Shown here: piece after piece, positions 1 through 11,490 of the stretch | Layout: the number at the start of each line of letters is the position of its first letter | Position numbering within the stretch: position 1 is the first letter of the stretch | Assembly (NCBI GenBank): GCA_020726505.1 | Contig: JAHLEZ010000013.1 | Span: forward strand, 1,798,001 to 1,862,000 | DNA: 64,000 nt | Direction: 5' to 3' | Origin: Leptodontidium sp. MPI-SDFR-AT-0119 | Taxonomy: Eukaryota > Ascomycota > Leotiomycetes > Helotiales > Leptodontidiaceae | Notes under the pieces: generated by a model | The model's input: only the letters and a program-made list of their open reading frames with translations | What the model was told of the DNA's origin: nothing | Database searches by the model: none | Position numbers and translations under genes: made by a program

Positions 1-35
1 TGGCGACCTCAGTATCTACCCCCATCAAGTCCCAT

Positions 36-1828
36 ATGGGACTTTTCTCTACCCGTACCGCTGGCGGACGCATGCCCTTGACCCCATCTCCTCGCACACG
101 TACAGCTGCGATGGCCAACAACTCTTCCCCATTCACACCCGAGCGAAAGTTGGACAACGAGAGCATCCGATCGAACAAGTCAACATACGGCGGTAACCTT
201 TCTTCACACTTCAAGTCGGCTTCGAGAACCTCCCACCGCGACTCGCCAAAGTCTAACATTGCCAAGGGTGTCCAGACTCCCCGTCGTGCCCTTGAGCTCG
301 GTGTCTCCGACTTCACACTTACTGGTACTGGTGCTAAGACCCCTGGCTCCAGCCGCTCCCGAAAGGGTCCCCTCCGCCAAAAGTCTACCAAGACTACCCT
401 CTCTTACGGTGATCGATTCATCCCAAATCGTGCCGCAAGCTCAGCAATCGTCAACGTTGGATCCGGCAAGCTCGATGCTGGTGAGAAGCGTCCCAAGACA
501 AGCAATGGAGAGAGTTCCTCAGTCCTCGCATCTGGTGCTGATGATGCCTTGGCTGCCCTTGGATCATTGTCCCTTAATGATGATGATGAGCCATCCACAT
601 ACTCCCGCCCATCACCAAATACTGTCGCCTACCAAGATTCTTTGGCTTCAGCCTGCGGTGTCTCTCTCAACCAACGCATCCTTGCCTTTAAGCCAGCTGC
701 CCCCGAATCATCCAAGCCAGTTGACCTCCGCTCTCAATATAACAGACCTCTCAAGAACTCCAACGCTGCCTCCGCACAGTTCAGACGCCGTGTTGCTACT
801 GCCCCAGAGCGTGTTCTCGATGCTCCTGGTCTTGTCGATGACTACTACCTCAACCTCCTCGACTGGTCCTCCGGAAACCAGGTCGCCATTGGACTAGAGC
901 GCAACGTCTACGTCTGGTCTGCCGAATCGGGAACTGTCAGCTCTCTCCTCGAGACCAGTCCAGATACCTATGTTAGCAGTGTCAAGTGGTCCGGTGACGG
1001 AGCATATGTTAGTGTTGGTCTTGGCACGGGCGAGGTTCAGATCTGGGATGTTGAGGAGGGAACCAAGCTCCGCAGCATGCACGGACATGAAACTCGTGTC
1101 GGTGTCATGGGATGGAACAAGCACACTCTCTCCACTGGCGCCCGATCCGGTCTCGTCTTCAACCACGATGTACGCATCGCCCAACACAAGACCGCCGAGC
1201 TTATCTCCCACACTTCCGAAGTTTGTGGTCTTGAATGGAGAGCTGATGGTGCTCAACTTGCCACTGGAGGAAATGACAACCTTGTCTCAATCTGGGACGC
1301 TCGTTCCCTCTCCGCACCAAAGTTCACCAAGACCAACCACAAGGCTGCCGTCAAGGCTCTCAGCTGGTGCCCATGGGCTCCTAACGTTCTTGCTACCGGT
1401 GGTGGATCCTATGATCGTCACATCCACTTCTGGAACACCACCACTGGTGCTCGTGTCAACAGCATCGATACCGGTTCTCAAGTCACCTCCCTCCGTTGGA
1501 GCCCACACTACCGTGAGATCGTCAGCACCAGTGGATTCCCCGACAACTCCATCAGCATCTGGAGCTACCCAACCTTGGTCCGCAATGTTGAGATCCCAGC
1601 TCACGAGACACGTGTTCTCCACAGCTGCCTCAGCCCCGATGGACAGATGTTGGCTACTGCTGGTAAGTTCTTTGCCTACCTTTCTTCTGATCATCACTAA
1701 CAGATCTAGCTGCCGATGAGAGCTTGAAGTTCTGGAAGGTTTTCGAGAAGAAGGCCGGAGCAAGCTCTTCAGCTGCTGCTGGATCCTCAGGAAAGGCTGA
1801 CATGGTCAAGCAAATGACCATCCGTTAA
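36..1828 (+). CDS. CDC20: Cdc20/Fizzy-type WD40 activator of the anaphase-promoting complex
   Basis: The gene encodes the substrate-recruiting activator of the APC/C ubiquitin ligase, which triggers anaphase and is the target of the spindle checkpoint. Exons are 36-1662 and 1710-1828, giving 581 aa. Visible motifs are a C-box (DRFIPNR, residues 126-132), an RxxL at RRAL (83-86), a Mad2-interaction-like motif RILAFKP (214-220), a C-terminal WD40 propeller from about residue 270, and a terminal Ile-Arg tail that in this family docks on APC/C. The RILxF motif favours Cdc20 over Cdh1. The intron at 1663-1709 starts GTAAGT. The TAG acceptor at 1709 is preferred because the CTAAC branch site lies too close to the CAG at 1703; both acceptors keep the frame. 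The frame is open from the chosen ATG to the left window edge, so the true start could lie upstream. Function is known from the family, not shown here. Confidence 0.93.
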
Positions 1829-3131
1829 GTCGGACGTCATCAAGGCTCTGTGAAGTGCCCGGGCTTCCAAGAGAGCAACGGTAAAGTATAAAGAATTTCC
1901 ATACTGGCATTAGCGGTTGGATTTACAGCGTGGTGTTGGGGAGTTCATTGTTTCTCTCTCAATGCCCATGGCCGAAAGTGCTTCACCTGGTGCGATTATG
2001 CTTGATGATGGGTGACGAAAGAACTGGGTTGGGCAACGGATCATACTGGCGGGCTTCATGGACAGGACTTTGTACTTAAGAACAGTAATAGGATTATTGT
2101 GTAATTATGGGATTTCTACATGCAAGTTTTCGTGGTGGTACAGTGAGTGAGTGAGTGGGAATTTTATTTATGGAGATGTGAATCCATCCACCTTGACCTT
2201 GTTGGCCTTCACTTTCCTGGCATGAGATCTGCATCTTCCTCTCCCCATGAGAGCTCTTCTGGACGTTGACTTTCTCTTCATGACTTTCAATTTCTTAAAA
2301 ATCTCTGCTCTCACCGTCCTCATATCCTCCACTTTTATTACACTTTTAGGTCATAAATGATCTGAGGTTTAGAAGCGGCACGGGAGGGAAGATCATCACC
2401 GGCAGCAACCACTGAAAATCCCCGCCCTTAAACCGAACCGACATCAGGAATTACGAACATATCCCTGCAACTCAAGGATCATAAAAATTTAATTTGCACG
2501 ATTAACTACACAATATTGGTCTTATTGTTCAAAGAGTTAATTCTGGCAGTGAATACTGCCCGAGTGTGCTGAGGAATCTCAGCCTTACAAATGCGGCTCA
2601 AGCTAAGCTAGTCGCCTCGCTTACTAATGGCTCTGAAGGCGGTCTCGCATCACCATATCCCCATCAAAGGCCTCTTCCGTCCTACACCTACTGAACTGAA
2701 GGTGCCCAACACCACAACGCTCCGCGTTCACGACCCTCACTCTTCACATCTACACAAACTACGAGAGGCGATTCAGAAGAAGGCAGGGAAGGGAGATTGA
2801 AGTCGAGTGAGTGTGTGCTTGTGCAGGGTTACGGCGGGGCTAGCTACGCTGAGGAGTTGCGGAGAGTGGAAGAAGGGAGGGAAGACGAGGACGAAGAGAG
2901 GTGAAGAGGAGACTACGCGCGCGTACCAAAGCTCTCGAGAACGATATCTGCGAGGAGATAGGACCTGGAATACTTCGTCGTGATACGTATTGAGCAGCGC
3001 AGTGCAGTCAGTGCCTTACAGGTCAGGTCGAGCTCACAACATCAACTTACCTACCTTCCTACATACCTCCACAACCACCGTACGGCATCGCATCGCAATA
3101 CAAGCAGCATACATACAGCGCAGTCTTCAAG
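1829..3131. other. Intergenic: CDC20 3' region and TFIIA 5' region
   Basis: No coding region is supported. The first 300 bases are presumably the CDC20 3' UTR and terminator. The last 200 bases (CA- and CT-rich, ending in caagATG) look like the 5' leader of the TFIIA gene. The short overlapping ORFs at 2980-3187 have no recognisable protein character. Confidence 0.6.
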
Positions 3132-5197
3132 ATGTCGAACACACAAGTCGGGAACGTATACCAGCAGATCATCACGGATGTGATTGACACCTCGCGGGTT
3201 GACTTCGAAGAAACCGGCGTTGACGATCAGGTCCTGGAGGAGCTGCGAAAGGTAGGCTGTCTTTTCCATCGCATCCCCTTCCGCACACCCCCTTTCATCC
3301 ATCTATCCATCATCTCGTTCTCGTCATTCCATTCTTTTCATCGCGATGCTGTGTTGCAGGTGTTGATGATGCTGTTGTCGTGGTGCTGCTGTTGATTCTG
3401 CGTGCGGGTGTTGGGCTGGCTTTTCGCTGCTGCCTGTCCATCCTGTCCTGTGCGTGGGTTGGGTTCAGTGCAGACTCAGCCAGTTCAGCGGGTGGGCGAG
3501 CCTCTGTATTTGGCTTTATACCACCGGCACCCGGAGCCTTCGCTTGTGAAATTTGCAAGCTGGGCTAGTGCCCAAACGGGACGGAGGTGGCGTCACGTGG
3601 ATGGATTGACTGGCTGGCTGCTTGGGCTGAATGGATGGATAGATCGACACCCAAGTGTTGCCTCGAGTTTCTATTCTTGGACTTCTTCCCTTTCATTCCA
3701 TGTCATGTTATTACGTGCAGCATTTCTTTGATGTTCTCTTTTGAGTTCTGTCTGTTATGAATACACGATCATGCTAAAATTAGTCAGGGATGGCAACAAA
3801 AGTTGTCACAGCTTCAGGTCGCTCAGTTCCCCTGGGATCCTAAGCCTGAACCTGTACCTACCATGTCCAATCCTCCTACTGTCCCCTCAAACGCTGGCAA
3901 CTACCAACCCAACACCCCCCCTGTGGCCCAGAATCAAAACCAGAACCAAGGCGGCTCCCTTACTCTCCCACAAGCCCCGAACCGTCAACAACCACAGATC
4001 AAGGCAGAACCTGGATTGGATCATGGAATGCAACAAGCTCCCCAACAACCATACACGCAAATGCCTCTCACCCTCCCTGCTAATGCTACTCAAGCCCAAC
4101 AGAGAGCCGCCCAACATTTGCACCAGAACTATGGCTCTCGCGCAGCTGCATCCATAAATGCCATTCAAGGCGGACCCAATCAAGCTCAGCAGATGATGTC
4201 CCAGCAACAGGCTCAAGCCCAAGCCCAAGCTCAGGCTCAGGCCCAACAGCAACAGCGCAACATGCAACAAAACGGCCAACCAGCTATGAGTATGGCACAG
4301 ATGCAGGCTCACCAGCAACAAGTCATCGCCCGTCAAAACCATGCCTTGATGCAAGGTCAAGGCATGCCACAGCAGCAACAAGGCGCCCGTCCCACTATGT
4401 CCCAAGAACAGTACAGACAAGTCATGGCCCAGAATGCAGCTGCTAGACTTCAACAGACGAGTGGTCAGAACGGAGTTGGTGGAGCTCAGACAGATGGTGC
4501 AGGTGACGAAGTGGAGTCGTTTGGTGTGGTCAAGGGTATCAACGCTGCTGGTGAAGAAGTCATGGGTCGCATTGAGATTGATAGCCTCATTCGTAGCAAG
4601 ATCGAATCAATGGGTACTACCATGGAAGGTGGCGGACTCATGCTCCCTCTACACCAAGCATCCACGGCAGCCAAACGCCAACGCAAGGCCAAGAAGTCAG
4701 CAGCCATGCAGCAGACTGATGGGCCAGACGACGATGATGACAAGGATGGCGTTAAGGATGAGGAGTTAGATGAGGATGCGATCAACTCCGACCTTGACGA
4801 TCCCGATGACGGCCTTAATGATGAGGAGGATGAGGATGAGAGTATGGGCCATATTATGCTGTGTATGTATGATAAGGTGCAGCGGGTCAAGAACAAGTGG
4901 TATGTCCTACATCCCTTTTCTTATATGAGCGTTTATTACTCTTCCACCTTCTCCTCAGCCAATAGATCACAAACTCAGCTGGGCTAGTTTGAAATGGCCG
5001 CTACGCATTCCCCTTTCTGTCCCCCCTTTCTCGTCCCGACATCGCGCTCAAATTCTCCCCATACCTATCACCACTTTCATTCCATATCACAGCATGCTAA
5101 CTCCCCAAACAGGAAGTGCGTCATGAAAGACGGTGTCCTTACAGTCAACGGCAAGGAATATGTCTTCCACAAGGCGAGCGGAGAGTATGAGTGGTAG
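3132..5197 (+). CDS. TOA1: TFIIA large subunit (alpha/beta), RNA polymerase II general factor
   Basis: This is the large subunit of general transcription factor TFIIA, which stabilises TBP on promoter DNA in the nucleus. Exons 3132-3251, 3788-4899 and 5113-5197 give 438 aa. The N-terminal four-helix-bundle half is split by intron 1: exon 1 carries VYQQIITDVI and VDFEETGVDDQVLEELRK, and exon 2 resumes with GWQQKLSQLQVAQFPWDP, the family signature. A long Gln/Pro/Ala-rich linker follows, including an alternating Gln-Ala run, then an acidic block near residues 330-370. The C-terminal beta-barrel (LCMYDKVQRVKNKW, then KCVMKDGVLTVNGKEYVFHKASGEYEW split over the last junction) ends the protein. Intron 1 (536 bp) is unusually long for this window; intron 2 (213 bp) has a CTAAC branch site. 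The identification is firm because both conserved ends are present. Confidence 0.95.
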
Positions 5198-6484
5198 AAT
5201 TCTCTTCTCTACTCTACACTTAGCTTAAGCTGCTCTGCAGGCTTGTCTTCTGACCTCGCCTTCCGATCTACCGCTTCATTTCCCTTACTCCTCTACTCAA
5301 CGCCATCACTGTGTCTTCAACTGCAACGCGGCGCGACGTCGATGCGATGCGATCTCCTACCTTCCTCTTTCATACTACAAAAAACTGCGCAGGCATGAAA
5401 TGAATTGCATTGAAGTTAGCTCCTGGGACCTCCTTGGGCTGCTGCTTGGGCCTGAGTTCGGGCTGGAGATTGGCGTTGTCTCTGCTGTGCTGTGCTGTGC
5501 TCTCCTCTGCTGATGTGCTCTGGTTTCAAAAATTCTGCTGCTACTAAGGAGAGAGATGTCATCTCCTTTCGAAATATTTATACATCGTCATACACGATGA
5601 ATGGATGGGATGCGATGGGTTGGGTTGTAACATAATAAATTTCACATGCTCTCCTGATGCGATTCTTTCACTTTTTCTACTTCCACTTCCTCGTTTTTTT
5701 CTTTTTTCTTTCCCACTGGTAGTACAGTATATGCTGACTAAGCGATCGGTCGATCAGTCTGGTTGAGTTGCGCAGCGTTGATGAGATGAGATGAGTTTAG
5801 AAGCCTTGCGAGTCTTGCAGGGACGAGCAGTGGATGGGGATGGGGCAGGGGGTAGAGAAGGGGAGACAGTTTGGGGACTCGACTCTAGCTTTTAAAACTG
5901 CCAGCGAAGCTGAGCTGAGACGGAAGCTAGATAGATGCAAGGTATCGCATTAAGCGTATCTTCACTTCCCTCATCTATGACTCTAGCATTTACCGCTTGA
6001 GAATTTCAATGAAAACGTGGACTCTCAATAACTCTTTGGACACAACAGAGACTTTTCAGAGAAGTCTCTCCAGCTGTGCGTGGAAGTGAACTCGTAAGTA
6101 AGAGCACTGTATTACGACAGAGTATCCATTGCGGTACCTCTGCTACAAGGGACCCGACAACTACGGAAATCTTTTGAATCTTTCGTCGGCACAGACTTTA
6201 GTTAACGAGCTCGGCAGGCAAGCAAACAGGAAAACAATTTTTTCAGTTTTAGTTTCAGTTTCGGTTTTCGTGAGATGAGATGCGGTTTGTAAAGCATTAT
6301 TGATTCCGTCATTGGATGAGTTGTAAACTGTTTTTTTTTTTTTTTTGGCCTATGGTACAACGACAATTGACAGTGATATTGGCTATCGGAGGAGGCCTCA
6401 TGGTATTAATGTCGTCGTTGCATATGTCCTGTCAGTTCCAGAACTTGCAGCAGAACAAAATGCATAACAAACCCCCCTGACCAT
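5198..6484. other. Intergenic between convergent TFIIA and phosphatase genes
   Basis: No gene is seen. The stretch holds the two 3' flanks of convergent genes, T-rich and GATGG-like low-complexity DNA, and a 16-base T run at 6331-6346. Confidence 0.6.
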
Positions 6485-7177
6485 CTAAACATTCCGCGAT
6501 TCAGCAGCCCTCTTTCTGTCCTGTAAACGCCTGTGAAACCCCACCAGCGGATCCTCTTTTCCACCATCCCTTCCATAATACTGATCGATCTGCTTCAGGA
6601 ACAGCGCCGAGGGTTTGACGTCTGGTTTCTTTGCCTTGAGAAACGTGAGCGCCGTGGCAGAGTCTACTTTTTGAACATGACAAACGTAGGCGAGAATTGC
6701 TGCGACGGAGCGATTGAGACCGAGTGCGCAATGGACCAGGACTGAGCCTCCTGACCCAATGGAGTTTTCGATAAAGGTGATTACTTTCGACATGTGTGGC
6801 TTGATGTCATCGATGTCGTCGAGAGGAATGTGCAGGATAAGTCGGCCGCAGTCGTCATCATGCGGATCCTTACACATGTTGAGTATATGAGTAATGTTGT
6901 CAGGCAATAAGGCGACTTTTGGGTATCTCGATAAATACAGACTCGGCATGATTTCAAACATTTTGAAGGGCGGCTCCGTAGTCGTAGTTGAGGTTGCTGG
7001 AGGCTGACCACGAGGCATTTTGGAGGACAATACGGAGCCAAGGTGTGGTTGGCTTGAATGCTGAACCGCCGCGGCTGTAAACCGCTCCGAGTCTGAGTCT
7101 TCAGAGGTGGTTGATTGCATATTCGTGGGATGTGTGTTGTAGATGGAATGGAGAGGGTAACGAGTGTTCCAATTCAT
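6485..7177 (-). CDS. Dual-specificity protein phosphatase
   Basis: A single-exon 230-aa protein of the cysteine-based dual-specificity phosphatase family, which removes phosphate from Tyr and Ser/Thr. The catalytic loop reads HCALGLNRS: nucleophile Cys150 and phosphate-binding Arg156, preceded by a hydrophobic strand (SVLV). The domain begins near residue 72 (MFEIMPSLYLSR). The general-acid Asp is probably one of Asp120-124 in PLDDIDD. The first 70 residues are Ser/Thr-rich and look disordered, so Met20 is a possible alternative start. The size and lack of extra domains fit a small atypical DUSP (VHR/DUSP-like) rather than a MAPK phosphatase with a rhodanese domain. The substrate is unknown. 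It is transcribed towards TFIIA. Confidence 0.88.
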   Translation of the reverse strand: MNWNTRYPLHSIYNTHPTNMQSTTSEDSDSERFTAAAVQHSSQPHLGSVLSSKMPRGQPPATSTTTTEPPFKMFEIMPSLYLSRYPKVALLPDNITHILNMCKDPHDDDCGRLILHIPLDDIDDIKPHMSKVITFIENSIGSGGSVLVHCALGLNRSVAAILAYVCHVQKVDSATALTFLKAKKPDVKPSALFLKQIDQYYGRDGGKEDPLVGFHRRLQDRKRAAESRNV

Positions 7178-7723
7178 TTAAGTCTGCGGGAGGTGGTGAA
7201 GTGAACTGGCTACTACTGTAAGCGAGCTGCATTGGTGAGGTAGGCGCATGTATGGTACCCACCTAGGTATATTCACTCTAGCTCGCTACTTAGGTTTACC
7301 TTACTTGGTGACTACTTGCTAGCCAGGAATGGATTTGGCGATATTTTAGAGGATTCTTTAGGCTTCTACTAGTTACATTATTCCGGTTGAATTGTTTAGA
7401 TTATCTAATTTTTCTTTTCAAAAAATGGTCCAGATCAACATATCCTGTTCTCCCTCGGCCCAATTTACCCCAATTCCACCTGAAAAAAAATATGATACAA
7501 CTGTTTCTAATAATCTTAACGGCCTAGTATTGTTGTTGCTTCACAGTACCTCGATACTATTGTGAATACCCCACAATGGTAAAGACTGAACCGGCAGCGA
7601 TAACAAGATCTCTCGGTTTCGTCAAGCTTAAACTTTCCCTTTCTATTTTTTATAAGTAGAAACTCTCAAACGTCAAAGCCTCACATCAAACTTACATCAC
7701 TACATCACATCACAATATCCAAG
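7178..7723. promoter_or_regulatory. Divergent promoter region, phosphatase (-) and DUF3669 fragment (+)
   Basis: This AT-rich spacer separates two divergent ORFs. A TATAAG element at 7651-7656 lies about 70 bases upstream of the rightward ATG, followed by a CATCA-rich leader, so the rightward ORF still has promoter-like DNA. No other feature is seen. Confidence 0.35.
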
Positions 7724-8239
7724 ATGACCGACCAAATCTCTAACCTACTCGAGCTAGCCTCGCTTAAAGATGACGATCCTCCCAAGACCATCTTGAGAAG
7801 GATGCTGTCCGTTCGTTCCGTTGTCTCGACCTCTTCCTCCTTCGCTACACGAAACCAAGAAGCTTCCTCAGACATTTCCCTTCAACAATTCTACGAAATC
7901 GGTCAGGGAACTTGTGGTTTCGTGTTTGCGCAGCTTGGAACTGCCCAGGTCGTTAAGCGAGCACGTGAAGATGGTGCGGATTCAGCAGCGCTTTGGAATG
8001 ATTTTCTGATGAACAAGAAAGTCGAGCAAGGTAATGAGAATGGAAACTCCTCCGGTCTTCCCACAGTTCACATCCCTCGTCCAATTCTTTATGTCAGGCA
8101 CAAGGACATGGTCTGGTGGGAGAACAATGGTCATCGGTTCCCGAAGGATTTCCAAACCCCCAGCAACTTACTGATGTCCGAAAGAATCCTGCCCCTTCTC
8201 TGCTGGAGGGTATTTATTTGTGCTGCGAGTGTCAATTGA
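7724..8239 (+). pseudogene. Truncated DUF3669 (kinase-like fold) gene fragment
   Basis: The 171-aa ORF matches the N-terminal half of the fungal DUF3669 family. FYEIGQGTCGFVFAQ (about residues 56-70) resembles a kinase-like glycine loop, a VVKRA segment follows, LWNDFLMNKKV lies at about 90-100, HIPRP is an internal motif, and SERILPL at 152-158 is a hallmark. Family members normally continue for roughly another 150-200 residues; from memory these include a conserved acidic/Trp-rich half. Here the frame ends 13 residues after SERILPL with sequence that does not resemble the family, and I found no continuation in the next 500 bases. It is therefore likely a decayed or truncated gene. The ATG context and upstream TATA-like element remain, so it may still be transcribed. 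The family's function is unknown. Confidence 0.6.
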
Positions 8240-8793
8240 AAGTGCTGTGTAATTCTCGTCACATTACCAAGAAGGACTTAATACTCTGTACGGAAGAGTC
8301 ACTCAGCAACAAGAACAAGTCTATAGATCAAGGAACTGGAGAAAATAATAGCCTCCACAGGCTATAGTTTCGCAGCACTGGTAACCAGCTTCTCTGCTTC
8401 AGCTTCTTGACGACCTTAAATTTGCACACAAGTCTCAAACATGGTGCTCGATATTTTCAAAAGGAAAAGTCTCTATATCTTGCATCAAGTGTATTTGGAT
8501 TTAGAGAGAATTCCATTTTTCATTTCTCATGACCCTGTTGCGGTGAATTTTAAGAGTTATTTGTAGGTGTCTTCCACACACCATTTCTCGTGTCGGTAAC
8601 ACTTAGTCTGTCTCGCTAATTCTTTGTGACATCGGCAGATACTGTAGGTTATAACCCGGTTATTCAAGAGGTTTTTGTGCCCATACTCGTCTCCTATTGA
8701 GTGTCAGTCTAGATTAGTGACAGACAGTATGCTACTAGAAGAAGAAGAAGAAGAAGAAGAAGAAGAAGAAGAAGAAAAGGTTGGGAGAGAGAC
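8240..8793. other. Intergenic spacer
   Basis: No gene is seen. The sequence is AT-rich and contains the 3' flank of the minus-strand methyltransferase and a GAA microsatellite. Confidence 0.55.
8737..8777 (+). repeat. (GAA)n microsatellite
   Basis: About 13 uninterrupted GAA/AGA triplets lie 20 bases past the stop of the neighbouring methyltransferase gene, in its 3' flank. Confidence 0.95.
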
Positions 8794-10442
8794 TCACGTG
8801 TAGTGATAACAATGCAAATTCGGCTGCGAGATCTCATTCCTCACCCTCGCCACATAAACCTGTACCTCATCCGGCGACCAGGGCGTCGGCTCCCCAAACT
8901 TCGTCAACAAGTACATCGCCCAGCCCTCCAGCCCCGTCTTCCAATGCTCCATGTTCACTTTCCCCGCATCCTTGTATATCTTGTCACGGGGCCAAGATCC
9001 CAATGGGCATTTATACAATTTGTCTTGCACGTTGATGAAGCCTGCGTTCTCGATTGATGCTTTCATCGTGAGTTGTGTGTCGAGTGGTCGTCCGGAGCGT
9101 TCTGCGCACCCGAGGAAGTTCGGGCCCCAGCCTGCGACGATGCTGTCTGCGGGGAGAGAGTCGTCGTCGGACATGACACGGACGTCGAGCTCGACTTCTT
9201 CGATCCAGCCGCCGGGCAGGAGGTTACTATATTTGATTTAGCTAGTGCTTTTTGCATAAGGAGAAATGAATCAAGGAGGAAAGCATACTCATAGCATGCT
9301 TTATACACCCGATCTCGTTCCTCGGGTGTGAAGGCTCCGAGAAGAAGACGTAGATGGATGAGATCGAATTGTTTGCGCCAAGTCCATTCTTGCGTCACGT
9401 CATCGACTTGAAATATACAATTTGGTGGGACCCAGAGAGCTGGGGGTGGGTAGAGGTCGATTCCGTATACGGTTGCTGGTCACTTGTCAGATTGGGCTGA
9501 TTTGGTTTACAAATGAGATGGATGGATTCTTACCTGAGGGATATTTATCGGCGACCTCGCTAAGAAGAATTAGTGTAAGTAATGAGTGAAAGAATCTCGT
9601 GGACTTTACATAGCCCATGTACCGTCGCCGGTTCCAATGTCAAGAATGTTCTGTCAAGCGGTCAGCAAGCGGATTTTACTTACACAGTGAGATTTGTTCA
9701 TTAAGGTCTGACCTGGGGGGTGTCGCCAATGGGTGAGTGGAAGAGAGGTTCTGGCATGAGACTGTCTAAGATGATGTACAAGAGATGCCTAACAAGCATC
9801 AACATCATGGCCCGTCTTCATGGATAGCAGAACTTACCCCAATTCAAAAGTCTCAAACTGCTTATCATCAGATGGGCCCCTGATACAAGTTAGCCATGTT
9901 ACAATGAATTATTTCTTTAGGTGTTTATTTAATAAGCGTACCAGTACTCGTGCCCTTTCGTTGATTGATATCTTCACAGTCAGCAACACTCCCTGAAAAG
10001 CTTTGTAGCGTGATGCTTACTTTCTCCCATTCTCCATGTATCCCCTACTTATAGCTGAAGCAAGTGACGCCGTTTCACTACCCCAAGTCAATAACTCGAC
10101 ACTTGAACCAGGCAATGCGAATGATTCTCAACATACGATTGTGCATCCTCTCCAAATGCAGAATCTCCATCGAAGTCATCGTCCTTGTCAACAGTCAACA
10201 AAGCTTGACGAGATTTGATTTCAAGTGCTGAAGCATCCAATACTCACAATTGCAATTTCTTGAGCGCTAGCACCGACGGTAGTCGCTGGATTCGTGGGAG
10301 AAGCGGTATTCCCAGACGGACTAGCTGCATCGCCGGCATCTACTGAGGTGGTTGCGACTCCTTCGGGAACAGCGGGAGCCTCGTTAGTTGCAGAGCTTGC
10401 CTCATGGCCTGGACTGGACGCAGGATTATCAGTGGAGGCCAT
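8794..10442 (-). CDS. LaeA-like S-adenosylmethionine-dependent methyltransferase, ten exons
   Basis: A 377-aa fungal methyltransferase of the LaeA/UMTA/TAM type. Exons, in transcription order: 10442-10248, 10183-10137, 10077-10021, 9971-9942, 9879-9838, 9788-9713, 9650-9610, 9559-9534, 9475-9289, 9226-8794. All phases agree, and introns are 49-64 bp. The N-terminus is low-complexity Ala/Ser/Pro-rich. Family hallmarks follow: GEDAQSETASLASAI, ENGRKY, then YWGPSDDKQ. Motif I NILDIGTGDGTWAIEVAD begins at residue 150 and is the SAM-binding loop. Next come GIDLYPP, the FDLIHLRLLLG strand, and LLPGGWIEEVELDV after the last intron. LaeA relatives regulate secondary metabolism or act as tailoring methyltransferases; which applies here cannot be told. 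It diverges from the HD-domain gene across about 1.05 kb. Confidence 0.87.
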
Positions 10443-11490
10443 TATTTCCGACAGATCGATGTTGGAACAAAGGTTTTTGAGGTTGCAATGTTGAAGATCC
10501 TGTCGTAAAACAATCAAATTAATTTCTGAAATCTGGGTAGCGAGAGGATGTGTGGTTCCTTATCTGCAACCTTGTCCTGACCCTGTCTCTCTTTCTCTCT
10601 CACTTTGTCTCGGCCGTGTGGTGGGAACGGCATATTTTTCTCTATCGTTCATTCGTTGGTGTAACGGGGATATGGCAGGCCCGTTCCGCTGTCAAGTCAA
10701 ACCGCTTTCGCTCCACTGCAAAGTCGTCGGCGTTCGTTGAAAAGAAACCATTCGTTCGGTTTCAAGTCATCGTTGCATCCCGAGTCCCTTTTCCACAAGG
10801 GCTAAAAGCCCGTTGGAGCGTTCAACGGATTTGATTTGATCAGACACGCCACTCCACTCTTTGCAAGCCGCGCCACCAATAAATGCATGCGGTGAGTTTC
10901 TGGCCTGGGCGGGGGGTTCTCGTCAAGTCTTCGTATGTTGAGTCTGCCGAGTCCTTACGACAAGCAGGAAACTACCAAGAAGCTAGTTTGTCTGATATAT
11001 TATATAAATGCACATTACAATGTCTTTTAACCAGCTTTTAACTGGCTTTCTAGGGCTCTTTTCTTAATAAAATACGGCTGCTTCCAGTAGCGTGAAGTGA
11101 ATACCCCTCTTTTGCATCCTTGTCCACACACACATTCATAGTGCAGAATTCGTGGCATCTTGGGAGTTTATCATCGGACACTAATCTATTGAGGAATAGG
11201 CTATCTTGCCCAGCTGCATTTATGGAGCACCAAACCGCCCTGGTAAGTGGTTCAAAATGTCTTAAATGTAGACGATACCCCTACATCTCGCCAAATGTTG
11301 GTTTTTTTTCACTCCCTTGCTCACTCCTCCAGGTCCGTCCGTCCCCAATCGAAGCGGTGGGAACACCAACATTGCGTCTCAATCTGTTGTGCTACCATGC
11401 TGATCTGAGCCTAGGATTGACTATTCCCTGCCCATATCCAAAAACTCTAAATCCAAATCGGGTGCTACAGTACTTTATTCCTGAAAAACC
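10443..11490. promoter_or_regulatory. Divergent promoter region between methyltransferase (-) and HD-domain gene (+)
   Basis: No coding region is seen in this shared upstream spacer. It contains pyrimidine-rich tracts (around 10585-10605) and AT-rich stretches near 11000. I see no clear operator or palindrome. Confidence 0.4.

Noticed and set aside
259..897. 212-codon ORF overlapping CDC20
   Set aside because: A shifted-frame shadow of the CDC20 coding sequence, Ser/Pro/Leu-rich.
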